From contig NZ_CP059322.2 in NCBI RefSeq assembly GCF_013694245.2, forward strand, positions 2,600,001-2,664,000: 64,000 nt of DNA, written 5' to 3'. The DNA is from Micromonospora ferruginea (lineage in GTDB: Bacteria > Actinomycetota > Actinomycetes > Mycobacteriales > Micromonosporaceae). How positions within the stretch are numbered: the stretch's first letter is position 1; the number at the start of each line of letters is the position of its first letter. Shown piece after piece: positions 23,029 to 31,680 of the stretch. The notes beneath the pieces were generated by a model. The model had not been told where the DNA came from and searched no databases. It was given only the letters and a program-made list of their open reading frames with translations. Both the position numbers and the translations under genes were made by a program.

Positions 23029-23952
23029 GTGGCACACCGACCCCCGATCCTGCTGATCGACTCCCCCAGCCTCTACTTCCGCGCCTACTTCGGCATCCCG
23101 GAGTCGGCCGCCAAGACCGACGACGGTCAGCCGGTCAACGCGGTGCGCGGCTTCCTCGACATGCTCGCCCAGTTGGTGCGCACCCGGCGGCCGGACCGGA
23201 TGATCTGCGCGATGGACCACGACTGGCGGCCGGCCTGGCGGGTGGAGCTGCTGCCGTCGTACAAGGCGCACCGGGTCGCGCCGGAGGGCGGCGAGGTCGT
23301 GCCGGACACGCTGTCCCCGCAGGTGCCGATAATCCTGGAGGTCCTCGACGCGCTCGGCATCCCGGCGGTCGGCGCCACCGGCTACGAGGCCGATGACGTG
23401 CTGGGCACGCTCTCGGTCACCCAGCCCGGCCCGGTCGAGGTGGTCTCCGGCGACCGCGACCTGTTCCAGCTCGTCGACGACGCCCACCCGACCCGCCTGC
23501 TCTACGTCGGCCGGGGCGTGGCCAAGCTGGACGACTGCGACGACGCCGCGGTCCGCGCCCGCTACGGCGTGCCCGCCGACCGGTACGCCGACTTCGCCGC
23601 GCTGCGCGGCGACCCGAGCGACGGCCTGCCCGGGGTGCCCGGGGTGGGCGAGAAGACCGCCGCCCGGCTGATCGACCGCTACGGCGGGCTCGACGGCATC
23701 CTGGCCGCGCTGGACGACCCCGGCTCGGGCTTCGCGCCGGGGCTGCGTGGCAAGCTCGACGGCGCGCGCGACTACCTGGCGGTGGCGCCGAAGGTGGTCC
23801 GGGTCGCCACCGACGTGCCGCTGCCCGACCTGGACGCGACGCTGCCGACGGCCCCCGCCGACCCGGACCGCCTGCTGGAGCTGGCCCAGCGCTGGAACCT
23901 GGCCGGCTCCTGCCGCCGCCTGGTGGACGCCCTGGCCACGCCGCACCCCTGA
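23029..23952 (+). CDS. 5'-3' exonuclease (FEN/PolA exonuclease-domain type)
   Basis: A 307-residue stand-alone exonuclease like the N-terminal domain of DNA polymerase I. Metal ligands are visible in ILLIDSPSLYFRAYFG, MICAMDHDWRPAWR, GYEADDVLGTL and VVSGDRDLFQLV. The helix-hairpin-helix GLPGVPGVGEKTAARLIDRYGGLDGIL binds duplex DNA. It likely removes flaps or RNA primers in repair and replication. GTG 23029. It is monocistronic as far as can be seen. Confidence 0.93.
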   Translation: MAHRPPILLIDSPSLYFRAYFGIPESAAKTDDGQPVNAVRGFLDMLAQLVRTRRPDRMICAMDHDWRPAWRVELLPSYKAHRVAPEGGEVVPDTLSPQVPIILEVLDALGIPAVGATGYEADDVLGTLSVTQPGPVEVVSGDRDLFQLVDDAHPTRLLYVGRGVAKLDDCDDAAVRARYGVPADRYADFAALRGDPSDGLPGVPGVGEKTAARLIDRYGGLDGILAALDDPGSGFAPGLRGKLDGARDYLAVAPKVVRVATDVPLPDLDATLPTAPADPDRLLELAQRWNLAGSCRRLVDALATPHP

Positions 23953-24292
23953 CCTCTCAGCGCGACCGGCGGTAGGCGTCACGTGCGGCGTCGACCGGGG
24001 CGTCTGCCAGGCACGGAGAAAAGTCCACGATCTTGGCGTCGCGGTCGGTGCCACGACCATTTTGTGACGCAGATCACTCGCCTCGCCCATGCTCAGCCTT
24101 CGCGAGCCGGGGTGCCCTGCCTCCCCAGTGGCCACTCACCCACCCTGAGACTCCCGGGGGCCGCCCGGGCGAGCACACACGTACTCTCCCCAAGCACACG
24201 GCCTCGCCGGAGGCAGCGGCGGCCTGTGGCCATGATCCACGGTGGATCCGAGGGGATCGCCGGAGGCCTGGGCCGTGGCTACGGTGGCTCGC
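23953..24292. other. Intergenic region before the acetyltransferase gene
   Basis: 340 bp with no convincing gene on either strand. It contains AAGTCCACGATCTTGG (24014-24037 area), which resembles the arm of the 76-nt hairpin family and may be a decayed copy. It also has a CRP-like palindrome at 24063-24078. Composition is less GC-rich around 24055-24080. Confidence 0.5.
24063..24078. promoter_or_regulatory. CRP/FNR-type site TGTGACGCAGATCACT
   Basis: It matches TGTGA-N6-TCACA at 9 of 10 fixed positions, the consensus for CRP-type regulators in actinobacteria. It lies 111 bp past the exonuclease stop and 215 bp before the acetyltransferase start, a long distance for the latter. Confidence 0.55.
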
Positions 24293-24835
24293 ATGCCAAC
24301 TCTGATATCGCCCACCACCAGGCTGTATGTCGCCTTCCAGGACTGCCGCGAAGACTGGGGACCCGGTCTGCACGAGGACGGCTTCGGCATCGACCCCGAA
24401 GACGACCTGGACTCGCCCGACGGCTTCGCGGACTGGGTGCGGCGACGTGTCCGGCTCGACCACGGGGCCGGGGCGCCATGCCCCGACGAGCGGCACGCCT
24501 CCTGCCGCTGGATCGTCGAGGACGGGCAGGTGCTCGGGGGTATCGCGATGCGGCACTGGCAGGACGACGACCTGGGCCAGATCGGCTACGGCGTACGCCC
24601 CTCCGCGCGCCGCCGCGGCCTGGCGAGCTGGGCCCTGGGCGAGATGCTCCGCGAGGCCCGCACCGTGCTGGGTCTGCACCGGGTGCTCATTCCCTGCCTG
24701 GAGGACAACCTCGCCTCGGCGCGCACCATCGAGAGCCAGGGCGGCGTGTTCCAGGGAATCCTCGACACCGGGCAGGTCCGGGTCCGCCGCTACTGGATCA
24801 CGCTCAGCCGCCGACCTGCCCACCAACCGGAATGA
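24293..24835 (+). CDS. GNAT-family N-acetyltransferase
   Basis: A 180-residue acyl-CoA-dependent transferase. The CoA-binding motif A is GYGVRPSARRRGLASWALGEML (pyrophosphate loop R-R-R-G-L-A) and motif B follows in LHRVLIPCLEDNLASARTIESQGG. A substrate-side N-terminal half (RLYVAFQDCREDWGPGLHEDGFGI...) is typical of small-molecule or aminoglycoside-type acetyltransferases. The acceptor is unknown. ATG 24293 is chosen because the fold begins there; the frame extends upstream to 24242 without conserved sequence. Confidence 0.87.
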   Translation: MPTLISPTTRLYVAFQDCREDWGPGLHEDGFGIDPEDDLDSPDGFADWVRRRVRLDHGAGAPCPDERHASCRWIVEDGQVLGGIAMRHWQDDDLGQIGYGVRPSARRRGLASWALGEMLREARTVLGLHRVLIPCLEDNLASARTIESQGGVFQGILDTGQVRVRRYWITLSRRPAHQPE

Positions 24836-24908
24836 ACGACCACGGCAAGATCCGCCGCCGCACCCGTCCCGCCCCTCCCGCCCCGACGCGGCTCCTCACG
24901 TCCCGGTT

Positions 24909-24984
24909 CGCCGATCTTGGACTTGTGGTCGTCGACAAAACGCGCATGACGGACATCCGAGGCGCCACAAGTCCAAGATCGGCG
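24909..24984. repeat. 76-nt hairpin element with 20-bp arms, copy 1
   Basis: Perfect arms CGCCGATCTTGGACTTGTGG (24909-24928) and their complement (24965-24984) enclose a 36-nt loop that begins TCGT and ends CGAGGCG. A second copy with the same arm and loop lengths is at 36299-36374. It lies between the convergent acetyltransferase and MHYT genes and could act as a bidirectional terminator, a REP/MITE-like mobile hairpin or a small structured RNA. Confidence 0.85.
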
Positions 24985-25021
24985 AGTGGAAGCGGGGGCG
25001 GAGGCGCTGGAGCGGGGCGGG

Positions 25022-25957
25022 TCAGCGCCGGGGGTCGGTGCTGCGGCGGGACGGGAACTGGGCGCCGGGCTGCGCCAGCGTCGAACGGGCGCGCAGGCCC
25101 ACCGGGTCCGGCGCGGACTGCTCCGGCGCGGAGCGGGCCCGCAGGCCCACCGGGTCCGGCGCCGGCCCGGCCTCGGCCGGCGGGGTCGCGCCGTCGAGCC
25201 GGGCGGACACGTACGCGGCCCCGGCCCGGTCGTCGTCGGAGGGCGCGGCGAGCAGCGCGTAGACCAGCCCGACCACGCCGAAGACCACGGCCAGCACGAT
25301 CGGCACCAGCAGTCCGCTGACCTCGGTGCCGCTGGTTCCGCCGCGGGTCTCGTGCAGGTGCACCGACAGCGCGCTCATGCCGGTGAAGTGCATGCCGTTC
25401 ACGGCGACGCCCATGACCAGCGCGGAGGCGATGATGGCCAGCCCGCGCCGGACGGTCATCGCCAGCCAGAGCGCCACCGTGGCGGCCACCAGCGCGATGA
25501 CGACGGAGAGCGCGACCCGCAGCGGGTCGTAGCCGAGCGAGCCGTCCAGCCGCATCGCCGCCATGCCGGTGTAGTGCATGGCGGCCACCCCGGCGCCGGT
25601 GAAGAAGCCGCCGGCGAGCAGCCGGGTCGCGCCGAGCCGGCCGGTGCCCACGATGGCCAGGCCGATGCCGACGGCACCGACCGCGATCGCGGTGCTGGCC
25701 GCGGTCAGCGGCACGTCGTAGCGGATGCGGGTGCCGCTGACGGCGAAGCCGAGCATGGCCATGAAGTGCATCGCCCAGATGGCGGTGCCGCCCAGCGCCC
25801 AGGCCGCGAGCAGACCCCACCAGGCGCGCTGGCCGGCCCCGGTGGCGGTCCGGATCCGGCCGGCGCAGACCAGGCCGAGCGCCGAGCCCAGCACGGACAG
25901 CGCGTAGCTGAGCGCGGGTGTGATCCACCCGTACTCAAAGTGATTGATCTCGCCCAC
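25022..25957 (-). CDS. MHYT-domain integral membrane sensor
   Basis: A 311-residue protein with seven hydrophobic helices and three MHYT-type motifs: WAMHFMAML, AAMHYTGMAAM and GMHFTGMSAL. The conserved Met/His are thought to bind copper or sense O2, CO or NO. Unlike many MHYT proteins it has no GGDEF, EAL or kinase output domain. The tail (about 240-311) is Pro/Ala-rich and has a duplicated APDPVGLRARS segment. GGGGGAAGG five bases before GTG 25957 sets the start. It probably works as a sensor that signals to a separate partner. Confidence 0.9.
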   Translation of the reverse strand: MGEINHFEYGWITPALSYALSVLGSALGLVCAGRIRTATGAGQRAWWGLLAAWALGGTAIWAMHFMAMLGFAVSGTRIRYDVPLTAASTAIAVGAVGIGLAIVGTGRLGATRLLAGGFFTGAGVAAMHYTGMAAMRLDGSLGYDPLRVALSVVIALVAATVALWLAMTVRRGLAIIASALVMGVAVNGMHFTGMSALSVHLHETRGGTSGTEVSGLLVPIVLAVVFGVVGLVYALLAAPSDDDRAGAAYVSARLDGATPPAEAGPAPDPVGLRARSAPEQSAPDPVGLRARSTLAQPGAQFPSRRSTDPRR

Positions 25958-26121
25958 GGTGACCTTCCCCCGATCCGCTACCGGCGCGTGAACGCCGCGC
26001 CTGGGCAATGATCCGGCAGGGCCTGACCAGGCACGACACCGCCCCCCGGGGGTTTCGGGGGGTGGTGTCGTGATGACGCAGCGATGCGTCGATTTCCGGC
26101 CGAGGTGACCGAAAGTGATCG

Positions 26122-28902
26122 TCAGGCCGAGGCGTGGTAGGCCAGCACGCCCCGGTTCACGGCCGAGATCGCCTGCCGCGCGGTGGCCCGCAGCTCGGTC
26201 GAGGCGCCCCCGGAGTCGGCGATCTGGCCGAGCAGGTCGACCACCTGCCGCGCCCACCGGACGAAGTCGCCGGCCGGCATCTCGCCGTCGATCTGGTGCC
26301 CACTGGCGAGCACCTTGGCCAGCGCCTCGCCGCGCGCCCAGCGGTAGATCGGCCAGGCGAAGCCGAGATCCGGCTCGCGGGTCACCGTCAGGCCGCGCGC
26401 CGCCTCGTCCGCCTCGATGTCGCCCCACAGCTTGAGTGTCTCGTCGACCGCGTCGCCGACCGCGCCGCGCGGCAGCGACGCCCGCTCGTCGAGGTCGCGC
26501 CGCGCCTCGAAGACCACCACCGACACGGCGGCGGCCAGTTCGGCCGGGGAGAGCCCGTCCCACACCCGGCGGCGCAGGCACTCGGCGACCAGCAGGTCCG
26601 CCTCGGTCCAGATCCGGGCCAGCATCCGGCCCGCGTCGGTGACCTCACCGTCGGGCGCGAGGTAGCCGCGCGCGGTCAGCAGCGCGACGATCCGGTCGAA
26701 GGTACGCGCCAGCGAACCGGTCCGCCCACTGACCCGCTGGCGCAGCTCCTCGGTGTCGCGTTCCAGCCGGCGGCTCCGCTCCGCCCAGCGGGCGTGCTCC
26801 TCCCGATCCGGGCAGGCGTGGCAGGGGTGCGCGCGCAACTCGACCCGGAGCTGGCTGAGCCGGTGGTCCTCCCCCACCGCCTGGCGGGAACGCCCGCCCC
26901 GCCGGCCGCCGTGCCGGTCCAGCCCGGTGCCGCTGACCGCGGCGGCCAGGTCGCGCCGGGCCGCCGGCGACCGGTGGTTGAAGTGCTTCGGCACCCGGAT
27001 GCGGGTGAGCACCTCGGCCGGGCTGGTGAAGTCGCCCGGGGTGACCCGGCCGGCCCACCGGTCCTGGGTGAGCACCAGCGGGCGGGGCTCGCCGAAGCCG
27101 CCGGTGGCCGGGTCGAGCACCACGGCCAGGCCGGCCCGCCGCCCCGACGGCACCCGGATCACGTCACCGACCCGCAGCCGCTCCAGCGACTCCACCGCCG
27201 CCGCCTTGCGCTGGGTCTGCCCCTGCCGGGCGATGGCCCGCTCCCGGTCGGCGATCGCCACCCGCAGCGCGAAGTACTCGTCGAAGTCGCCCTGGTGGCA
27301 GGCGGCCTCCGCGCCGTACGCCTCGATCGTCTCGGTGTTGCGCTGCACCTGCCGGGCCAGGCCGACCACCGACCGGTCGGCCTGGAACTGCGCGAAGGAG
27401 GACTCCAGCAGCGCCCGGGCCGGCTCCGCGCCGACGCTGCCGACGAGGTTGACCGCCATGTTGTAGGACGGCCGGAAGCTGGAGCGCAGCGGATAGGTGC
27501 GGGTGGAGGCGAGGCCGGCGACGTGCCGGGGGTCGGTCTCCGGTGACCAGACCACCACCGCGTGGCCCTCGACGTCGATGCCCCGCCGGCCGGCTCGGCC
27601 GGTGAGCTGGGTGTATTCGCCCGGGGTGAGGTCGACGTGGGCCTCGCCGTTGAATTTGACCAGCCGCTCCAGCACCACGCAGCGGGCCGGCATGTTGATG
27701 CCCAGGGCCAGCGTCTCGGTGGCGAACACCGCCTTGACCAGGCCCCGGACGAACAGCTCCTCGACGACCTCCTTGAACGCCGGGAGCATGCCGGCGTGGT
27801 GCGCGGCCAGCCCGCGCTCCAGCCCGTCGAGCCACTCCCAGTAGCCCAGCACGGTCAGGTCCTCGCCGGGGATCGCGGTGATCCTCGACTCGACCACCGC
27901 CCGGATCTCGGCGCGCTCCTCGGGTGAGGTCAGGCGCAGCCCGGCGGCGAGGCACTGCTGGACGGCGGCCTGGCAGCCGGCCCGGCTGAAGATGAACAGG
28001 ATCGCCGGGAGCAGCCCCTCCCGGTCGAGCCGGTCGACGATGTCCGGGCGCATCGGGCCCCGCCAGCGGGGGCCGCGACGCCCGCCGCCGGGGCCGGCGC
28101 TGCGCCCCTCGCCCAACTCCAGCCGGCGCACCGTGTCCCGGGTGTAGCGCAGCAGCTCGGGGTGCACGTCGTGCTTGCGGGCCGCGTCGGCGTCGTGGAA
28201 CAGGTCGAACATCCGCTTGCCGACCAGCATGTGCTGCCAGAGCGGCACCGGCCGGTGCTCGGAGACCACCACCGTGGTCTCGCCGCGCACGGTGACCAGC
28301 CAGTCGGCGAACTCCTCGGCGTTGGAGACGGTGGCCGACAGCGAGACCAGGGTGACCGACTCCGGCAGGTGGATGATCACCTCTTCCCAGACCCCGCCGC
28401 GGAACCGGTCGGCCAGGTAGTGGACCTCGTCCATCACCACGTAGGCCAGGCCCTCCAGGGTGGCCGAGCCGGCGTAGAGCATGTTGCGCAGCACCTCGGT
28501 GGTCATCACCACCACGGGCGCGTCGCCGTTGATGGCGTTGTCGCCGGTGAGCAGGCCGACCTGCTCCGCGCCGTGGCGGTCGACCAGGTCGTGGTACTTC
28601 TGGTTGGACAGCGCCTTGATCGGCGTGGTGTAGAAGCACTTGCGCCGCACGGCCGGCCCGTCGCCGCCGGGCGCCTCGCGCAGCGCCAGGTGCACCGCGA
28701 ACTCGCCCACCACGGTCTTGCCGGCGCCGGTGGGCGCGCAGACCAGCACCCCGCTGCCCCGTTCCAGGGCCTCGCACGCCTCGCGCTGGAAGTCGTCGAG
28801 GTCGAACCCGAGATCGCGGGAGAATTCGTCCAGGGCCGGGAAGGCGGAGGCCTGCGCGGCCCGGCGGCGCGCCGCGGCGTACCGCTCGGCGGGGCTCGAC
28901 AT
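26122..28902 (-). CDS. helY: DEAD/DEAH-box RNA helicase, HelY/Mtr4-Ski2 type
   Basis: A 926-residue superfamily-2 helicase. Motif I CAPTGAGKT is at 55-63, motif II DEVHYLADRFRG near 155, motif III SLSATVSN, and motif VI QLTGRAGRRGID. After the RecA pair comes an insert with GRRAGLAVVLDPATG (SH3-like) and a C-terminal DSHCT-type helical region (WTEADLLVAECLRRRVWDGLSPAELAAAVS). Members unwind structured RNA in turnover; HelY is common near tat and paf genes in actinobacteria, as here. ATG 28902 begins at the conserved SSPAERYAAARRRA; an upstream extension to 29097 is antisense to the HAD gene. The ribosome site is weak. Confidence 0.93.
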   Translation of the reverse strand: MSSPAERYAAARRRAAQASAFPALDEFSRDLGFDLDDFQREACEALERGSGVLVCAPTGAGKTVVGEFAVHLALREAPGGDGPAVRRKCFYTTPIKALSNQKYHDLVDRHGAEQVGLLTGDNAINGDAPVVVMTTEVLRNMLYAGSATLEGLAYVVMDEVHYLADRFRGGVWEEVIIHLPESVTLVSLSATVSNAEEFADWLVTVRGETTVVVSEHRPVPLWQHMLVGKRMFDLFHDADAARKHDVHPELLRYTRDTVRRLELGEGRSAGPGGGRRGPRWRGPMRPDIVDRLDREGLLPAILFIFSRAGCQAAVQQCLAAGLRLTSPEERAEIRAVVESRITAIPGEDLTVLGYWEWLDGLERGLAAHHAGMLPAFKEVVEELFVRGLVKAVFATETLALGINMPARCVVLERLVKFNGEAHVDLTPGEYTQLTGRAGRRGIDVEGHAVVVWSPETDPRHVAGLASTRTYPLRSSFRPSYNMAVNLVGSVGAEPARALLESSFAQFQADRSVVGLARQVQRNTETIEAYGAEAACHQGDFDEYFALRVAIADRERAIARQGQTQRKAAAVESLERLRVGDVIRVPSGRRAGLAVVLDPATGGFGEPRPLVLTQDRWAGRVTPGDFTSPAEVLTRIRVPKHFNHRSPAARRDLAAAVSGTGLDRHGGRRGGRSRQAVGEDHRLSQLRVELRAHPCHACPDREEHARWAERSRRLERDTEELRQRVSGRTGSLARTFDRIVALLTARGYLAPDGEVTDAGRMLARIWTEADLLVAECLRRRVWDGLSPAELAAAVSVVVFEARRDLDERASLPRGAVGDAVDETLKLWGDIEADEAARGLTVTREPDLGFAWPIYRWARGEALAKVLASGHQIDGEMPAGDFVRWARQVVDLLGQIADSGGASTELRATARQAISAVNRGVLAYHASA

Positions 28903-28987
28903 GCATCCAAGATTAATCGGTACCGCCGACGACCACCGGTCAAGGCCATCCGGCAGGGCGGTCGGAGCGGTCGGTAGGGTGCACGAC

Positions 28988-29752
28988 GTGCCGGACCGTA
29001 CCGAACTGCCCCACGCCTCGAGCGGCGCCGACGACGCCGTCCGCCCGAGCCCGTCCCGCCGGCCCGTGGAGGCGGTGCTCTTCGACTTCCACGGCACCCT
29101 CGCTCAGGTGGAGGAGCCGCTGGCCTGGGTGCTCGCCGCCGCGTCCGCCTGCGGGGTGGAGCTGGACCGGATCCGGGCCACCTCGCTCGCCGACCGCCTG
29201 CTCACCGCCGGCCGGGCGGGTGGGCCGCTGCCGGCGCGGGTCCCGCCCCGGCTGGCCGAGCTGTGGGCCGACCGCGACCTCTACCCGCACGCCCACCGGG
29301 GCGCCTACACCGGGCTGGCCGAGACCGTCGACACCGGCATCGACGGGTTCGCCGACGCGCTCTACGAGCGGGTGCTGGTGCCCGAGGGCTGGTTGCCCTA
29401 CCCGGACACCGCCCCGGTGCTCGGCGCGCTGCGCGCCGGCGGGGTGAAGGTGGCGGTGGTCAGCAACATCGGCTTCGACCTGCGCCCGCTCTTCGCCGCC
29501 TGGGGTCTCGACGCGCTGGTCGACGCGTACGCGCTGTCGTACGAGGTGGGGCGGTGCAAGCCGGACCCGGGCATCTTCCTGCGGGCCTGCGGGATGCTCG
29601 GCGTCGACCCGGAGCACACGCTGATGGTGGGCGACACCCCGGCCGACGCCGGCGCGGTGGCGGCCGGCTGCGGGGTGCTGGTGCTGCCCGCCGCCGACGC
29701 CGGCCGGCCGAACGGGCTGGGCGCGGTGCTCGACCTGGCCGGCGTCGGCTGA
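28988..29752 (+). CDS. HAD-superfamily hydrolase with a DxH variant motif
   Basis: A 254-residue phosphatase-like protein. Motif I reads VLFDFHGTL: the nucleophile Asp is present, but the usual second acid (DxD) is His, which lowers confidence that it is a standard phosphatase. Motif II is VVSNIGFD, motif III the Lys in GRCKPDPGIF, motif IV MVGDTPADAGAV. The cap is helical (about 45-125). GTG 28988 is preferred over GTG 28979 because the AGGG is better spaced. It is divergent from the helicase gene, 85 bp apart, and followed 27 bp later by the EamA transporter. Confidence 0.87.
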   Translation: MPDRTELPHASSGADDAVRPSPSRRPVEAVLFDFHGTLAQVEEPLAWVLAAASACGVELDRIRATSLADRLLTAGRAGGPLPARVPPRLAELWADRDLYPHAHRGAYTGLAETVDTGIDGFADALYERVLVPEGWLPYPDTAPVLGALRAGGVKVAVVSNIGFDLRPLFAAWGLDALVDAYALSYEVGRCKPDPGIFLRACGMLGVDPEHTLMVGDTPADAGAVAAGCGVLVLPAADAGRPNGLGAVLDLAGVG

Positions 29753-29779
29753 GCGGGCGCCCCGGCTAGGGTCAGGGGC

Positions 29780-30700
29780 GTGACCGTCGACCGCCCCTTT
29801 CCGCCGCGCGCGCCGGGCCGGCTCGGCGGGGTCGCGCTGGTGCTCGGCGGGGCGCTGTCGGTGCAGTTCGGTTCCGCGCTGGCCGCGCTGCTGTTCCCGC
29901 GGACCGGGGTGGCCGGGGCGGTCACGCTGCGGCTGACCCTCGGCGCGCTGCTGATGCTCGTGGTGTGCCGACCCCGGCTGCGCGGGCACGGGCGGGCCGA
30001 CTGGACGGCCGTGGTCGCCTTCGGGCTGGCCCTGGCCGGCATGAACTCGATCTTCTACCAGGCGATCGAGCGGATCCCGCTCGGCCCGGCCGTCACGCTG
30101 GAGGTGCTCGGCCCGCTGGCGCTGTCGGTGGTCGGCGCGCGCCGGGTGGCGGCCTGGTGCTGGGCCGGGCTGGCGCTGGCCGGGGTGGCCCTGCTCGGGC
30201 AGGGCGGGTTCGACCGGCTCGATCCGCTCGGCGCCGTGCTGGCGCTGGTCGCGGGCGCCATGTGGGCGGCGTACATCGTCTGCTCGGCGCGGGTCGGCGC
30301 GCGGTTCCCCCGGGCCGACGGGCTGGCCCTGGCCCTCGCGGTGGCCGCGCTGGTCACCCTGCCGATCGGGCTGGCCGACGCCGGCGGCCGGCTGGCCGAC
30401 CCGGCGGTGCTGGGGCTCGGGGCCGCGCTGGCGCTGCTCGCCTCGGTGCTGCCCTACAGCCTGGAGCTGGCCGCCCTGCGACGGCTGCCCACCGCGACGT
30501 TCGCGGTGCTGATGAGCCTCGGGCCGGCGATCGCCGCGCTGGCCGGCTGGCTGGTGCTCGGCCAGGCGCTGCACCCGGTCGAGGTGCTCGCCGTCGCGCT
30601 GGTGGTGGCCGCGAGCGCGGGCGCGGTCCGCGCCGCCGCGCCGCCGCCGGCCCCGTCGCCGGTCAGCGAAGCAGCCGCAGCGCCGCCGGCACGGCGGTGA
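29780..30700 (+). CDS. EamA/RhtA-family drug/metabolite transporter
   Basis: A 306-residue inner-membrane exporter with ten predicted helices in two five-helix EamA repeats. The first ends GMNSIFYQAIERIPLGPAVTLEVLGPLA and the second LPYSLELAALRRLPTATFAVLMSLGPAIAALAGWLVLGQAL, both signatures of RhtA-like amino-acid or metabolite efflux. Substrate is unknown. The last 38 bp overlap the convergent diacylglycerol-kinase-like gene. It is probably co-transcribed with the HAD gene. Confidence 0.9.
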   Translation: MTVDRPFPPRAPGRLGGVALVLGGALSVQFGSALAALLFPRTGVAGAVTLRLTLGALLMLVVCRPRLRGHGRADWTAVVAFGLALAGMNSIFYQAIERIPLGPAVTLEVLGPLALSVVGARRVAAWCWAGLALAGVALLGQGGFDRLDPLGAVLALVAGAMWAAYIVCSARVGARFPRADGLALALAVAALVTLPIGLADAGGRLADPAVLGLGAALALLASVLPYSLELAALRRLPTATFAVLMSLGPAIAALAGWLVLGQALHPVEVLAVALVVAASAGAVRAAAPPPAPSPVSEAAAAPPARR

Positions 30701-31580
30701 CGGTCACCGGCAGGTCGTACGCGCGCTCGCCGTCGGCGTAGGTGGTGATGCCCTCGGCGGCCAGCTCGACGGTCCGGGCCCGGTAGGCGCGCACCAGCGG
30801 GTGCGTCACGTGGGTGCCCCGGTAGATGCGCGGCTTGACCCGCATCAGCGTGCGCCGGTCGAAGCGACCGCCCACCACCACGTCCAGGAGCCCGTCGGTC
30901 GGGTCGGCGTCCGGGCAGATCCGCATGCCGCCGCCGTAGCTGGCCGCGTTGCCGACCGCGACCAGCACCGCGTCCACCTCCTGCGGCACCCCGTCGAGGG
31001 TGAGCCGGTAGCGGCGCGGCCGCAGCCGGGCCAGCTCCACCAGGATCGCCAGGTCGTACCGGCGCGGGCCGCGCGGCCAGCGCATCCGGTTGGCCCGCTC
31101 GTTGACGATCGCGTCGAACCCGGCGGCGAGCACCGCGCCGTACCAGCGGTCGGTGCCGTCCGGGCCGGACATCCGGGCCAGGTCGACCGGGCGGCTGCGC
31201 CCGGCGGCCAGCGCCTCGGCGATCACGTCGACGGCCGCGCGGGGGTCGGCCGGGAAGCCGGTCTCCACCGCGAAGTCGTTGCCGGTGCCCGCCGGCACCG
31301 GACCGAACGGCACGGCGGTGCCGGCCACCGCCTGCATCGCGCGGTGCACGGTGCCGTCGCCGCCGACCGCGACCAGCGCCCCGGCGCCGCCGGCCACCGC
31401 GGCGTGGCACGCCGCCTCCGCCTCCAGCGGGGTACGCGCGCGCAGCAGCTCGACCGGACGGCCGGCGCGACCGAGACGGCTCAGGATCTCCGGCAGCAGG
31501 CCGCGGTGGCATCCCCGGCCGGCGGTCGGGTTCGCGAGCACGGCGACGGGGCCGGGCGGGGCATGATCGTGCGCGGTCAC
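30663..31580 (-). CDS. Diacylglycerol kinase / lipid kinase family protein
   Basis: A 305-residue cytoplasmic DAGK_cat family kinase. It shows the NPTAGRG nucleotide motif, the GGDGTVHRAMQAV catalytic loop, PAGTGNDFA, and the downstream VAVGNAASYGGGMRICPDADPTDGLLDVVV of the C-terminal sandwich. It would phosphorylate diacylglycerol or a similar lipid. GTG 31580 is used; an earlier GTG at 31589 is possible, and neither has a strong ribosome site. Its neighbours (helicase, tat, paf genes) match the usual actinobacterial order tat, DAG kinase, helY, here spread out by other genes. Confidence 0.92.
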   Translation of the reverse strand: MTAHDHAPPGPVAVLANPTAGRGCHRGLLPEILSRLGRAGRPVELLRARTPLEAEAACHAAVAGGAGALVAVGGDGTVHRAMQAVAGTAVPFGPVPAGTGNDFAVETGFPADPRAAVDVIAEALAAGRSRPVDLARMSGPDGTDRWYGAVLAAGFDAIVNERANRMRWPRGPRRYDLAILVELARLRPRRYRLTLDGVPQEVDAVLVAVGNAASYGGGMRICPDADPTDGLLDVVVGGRFDRRTLMRVKPRIYRGTHVTHPLVRAYRARTVELAAEGITTYADGERAYDLPVTVTAVPAALRLLR

Positions 31581-31634
31581 GGCGAGCACCGTACGGCACG
31601 GGCGGCGCGGCCCACCAGGGGAGACGCCCACACG

Positions 31635-31670
31635 CCGACGGCGCCCGGCCGGGGAGCCGGGCGCCGTCGG
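31635..31670 (-). terminator. Terminator of the fasciclin gene
   Basis: Perfect 15-bp arms CCGACGGCGCCCGGC and GCCGGGCGCCGTCGG with a 6-nt loop, 10 bp after the fasciclin stop on the minus strand. No T-run follows. Confidence 0.8.
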
Positions 31671-31680
31671 AGGAAGCGGG

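Noticed and set aside
24909-24984. CRISPR repeat or tRNA-like interpretation of the 76-nt hairpin
   Set aside because: Only single copies occur at each site with no spacer array, and no cloverleaf or acceptor stem can be drawn.
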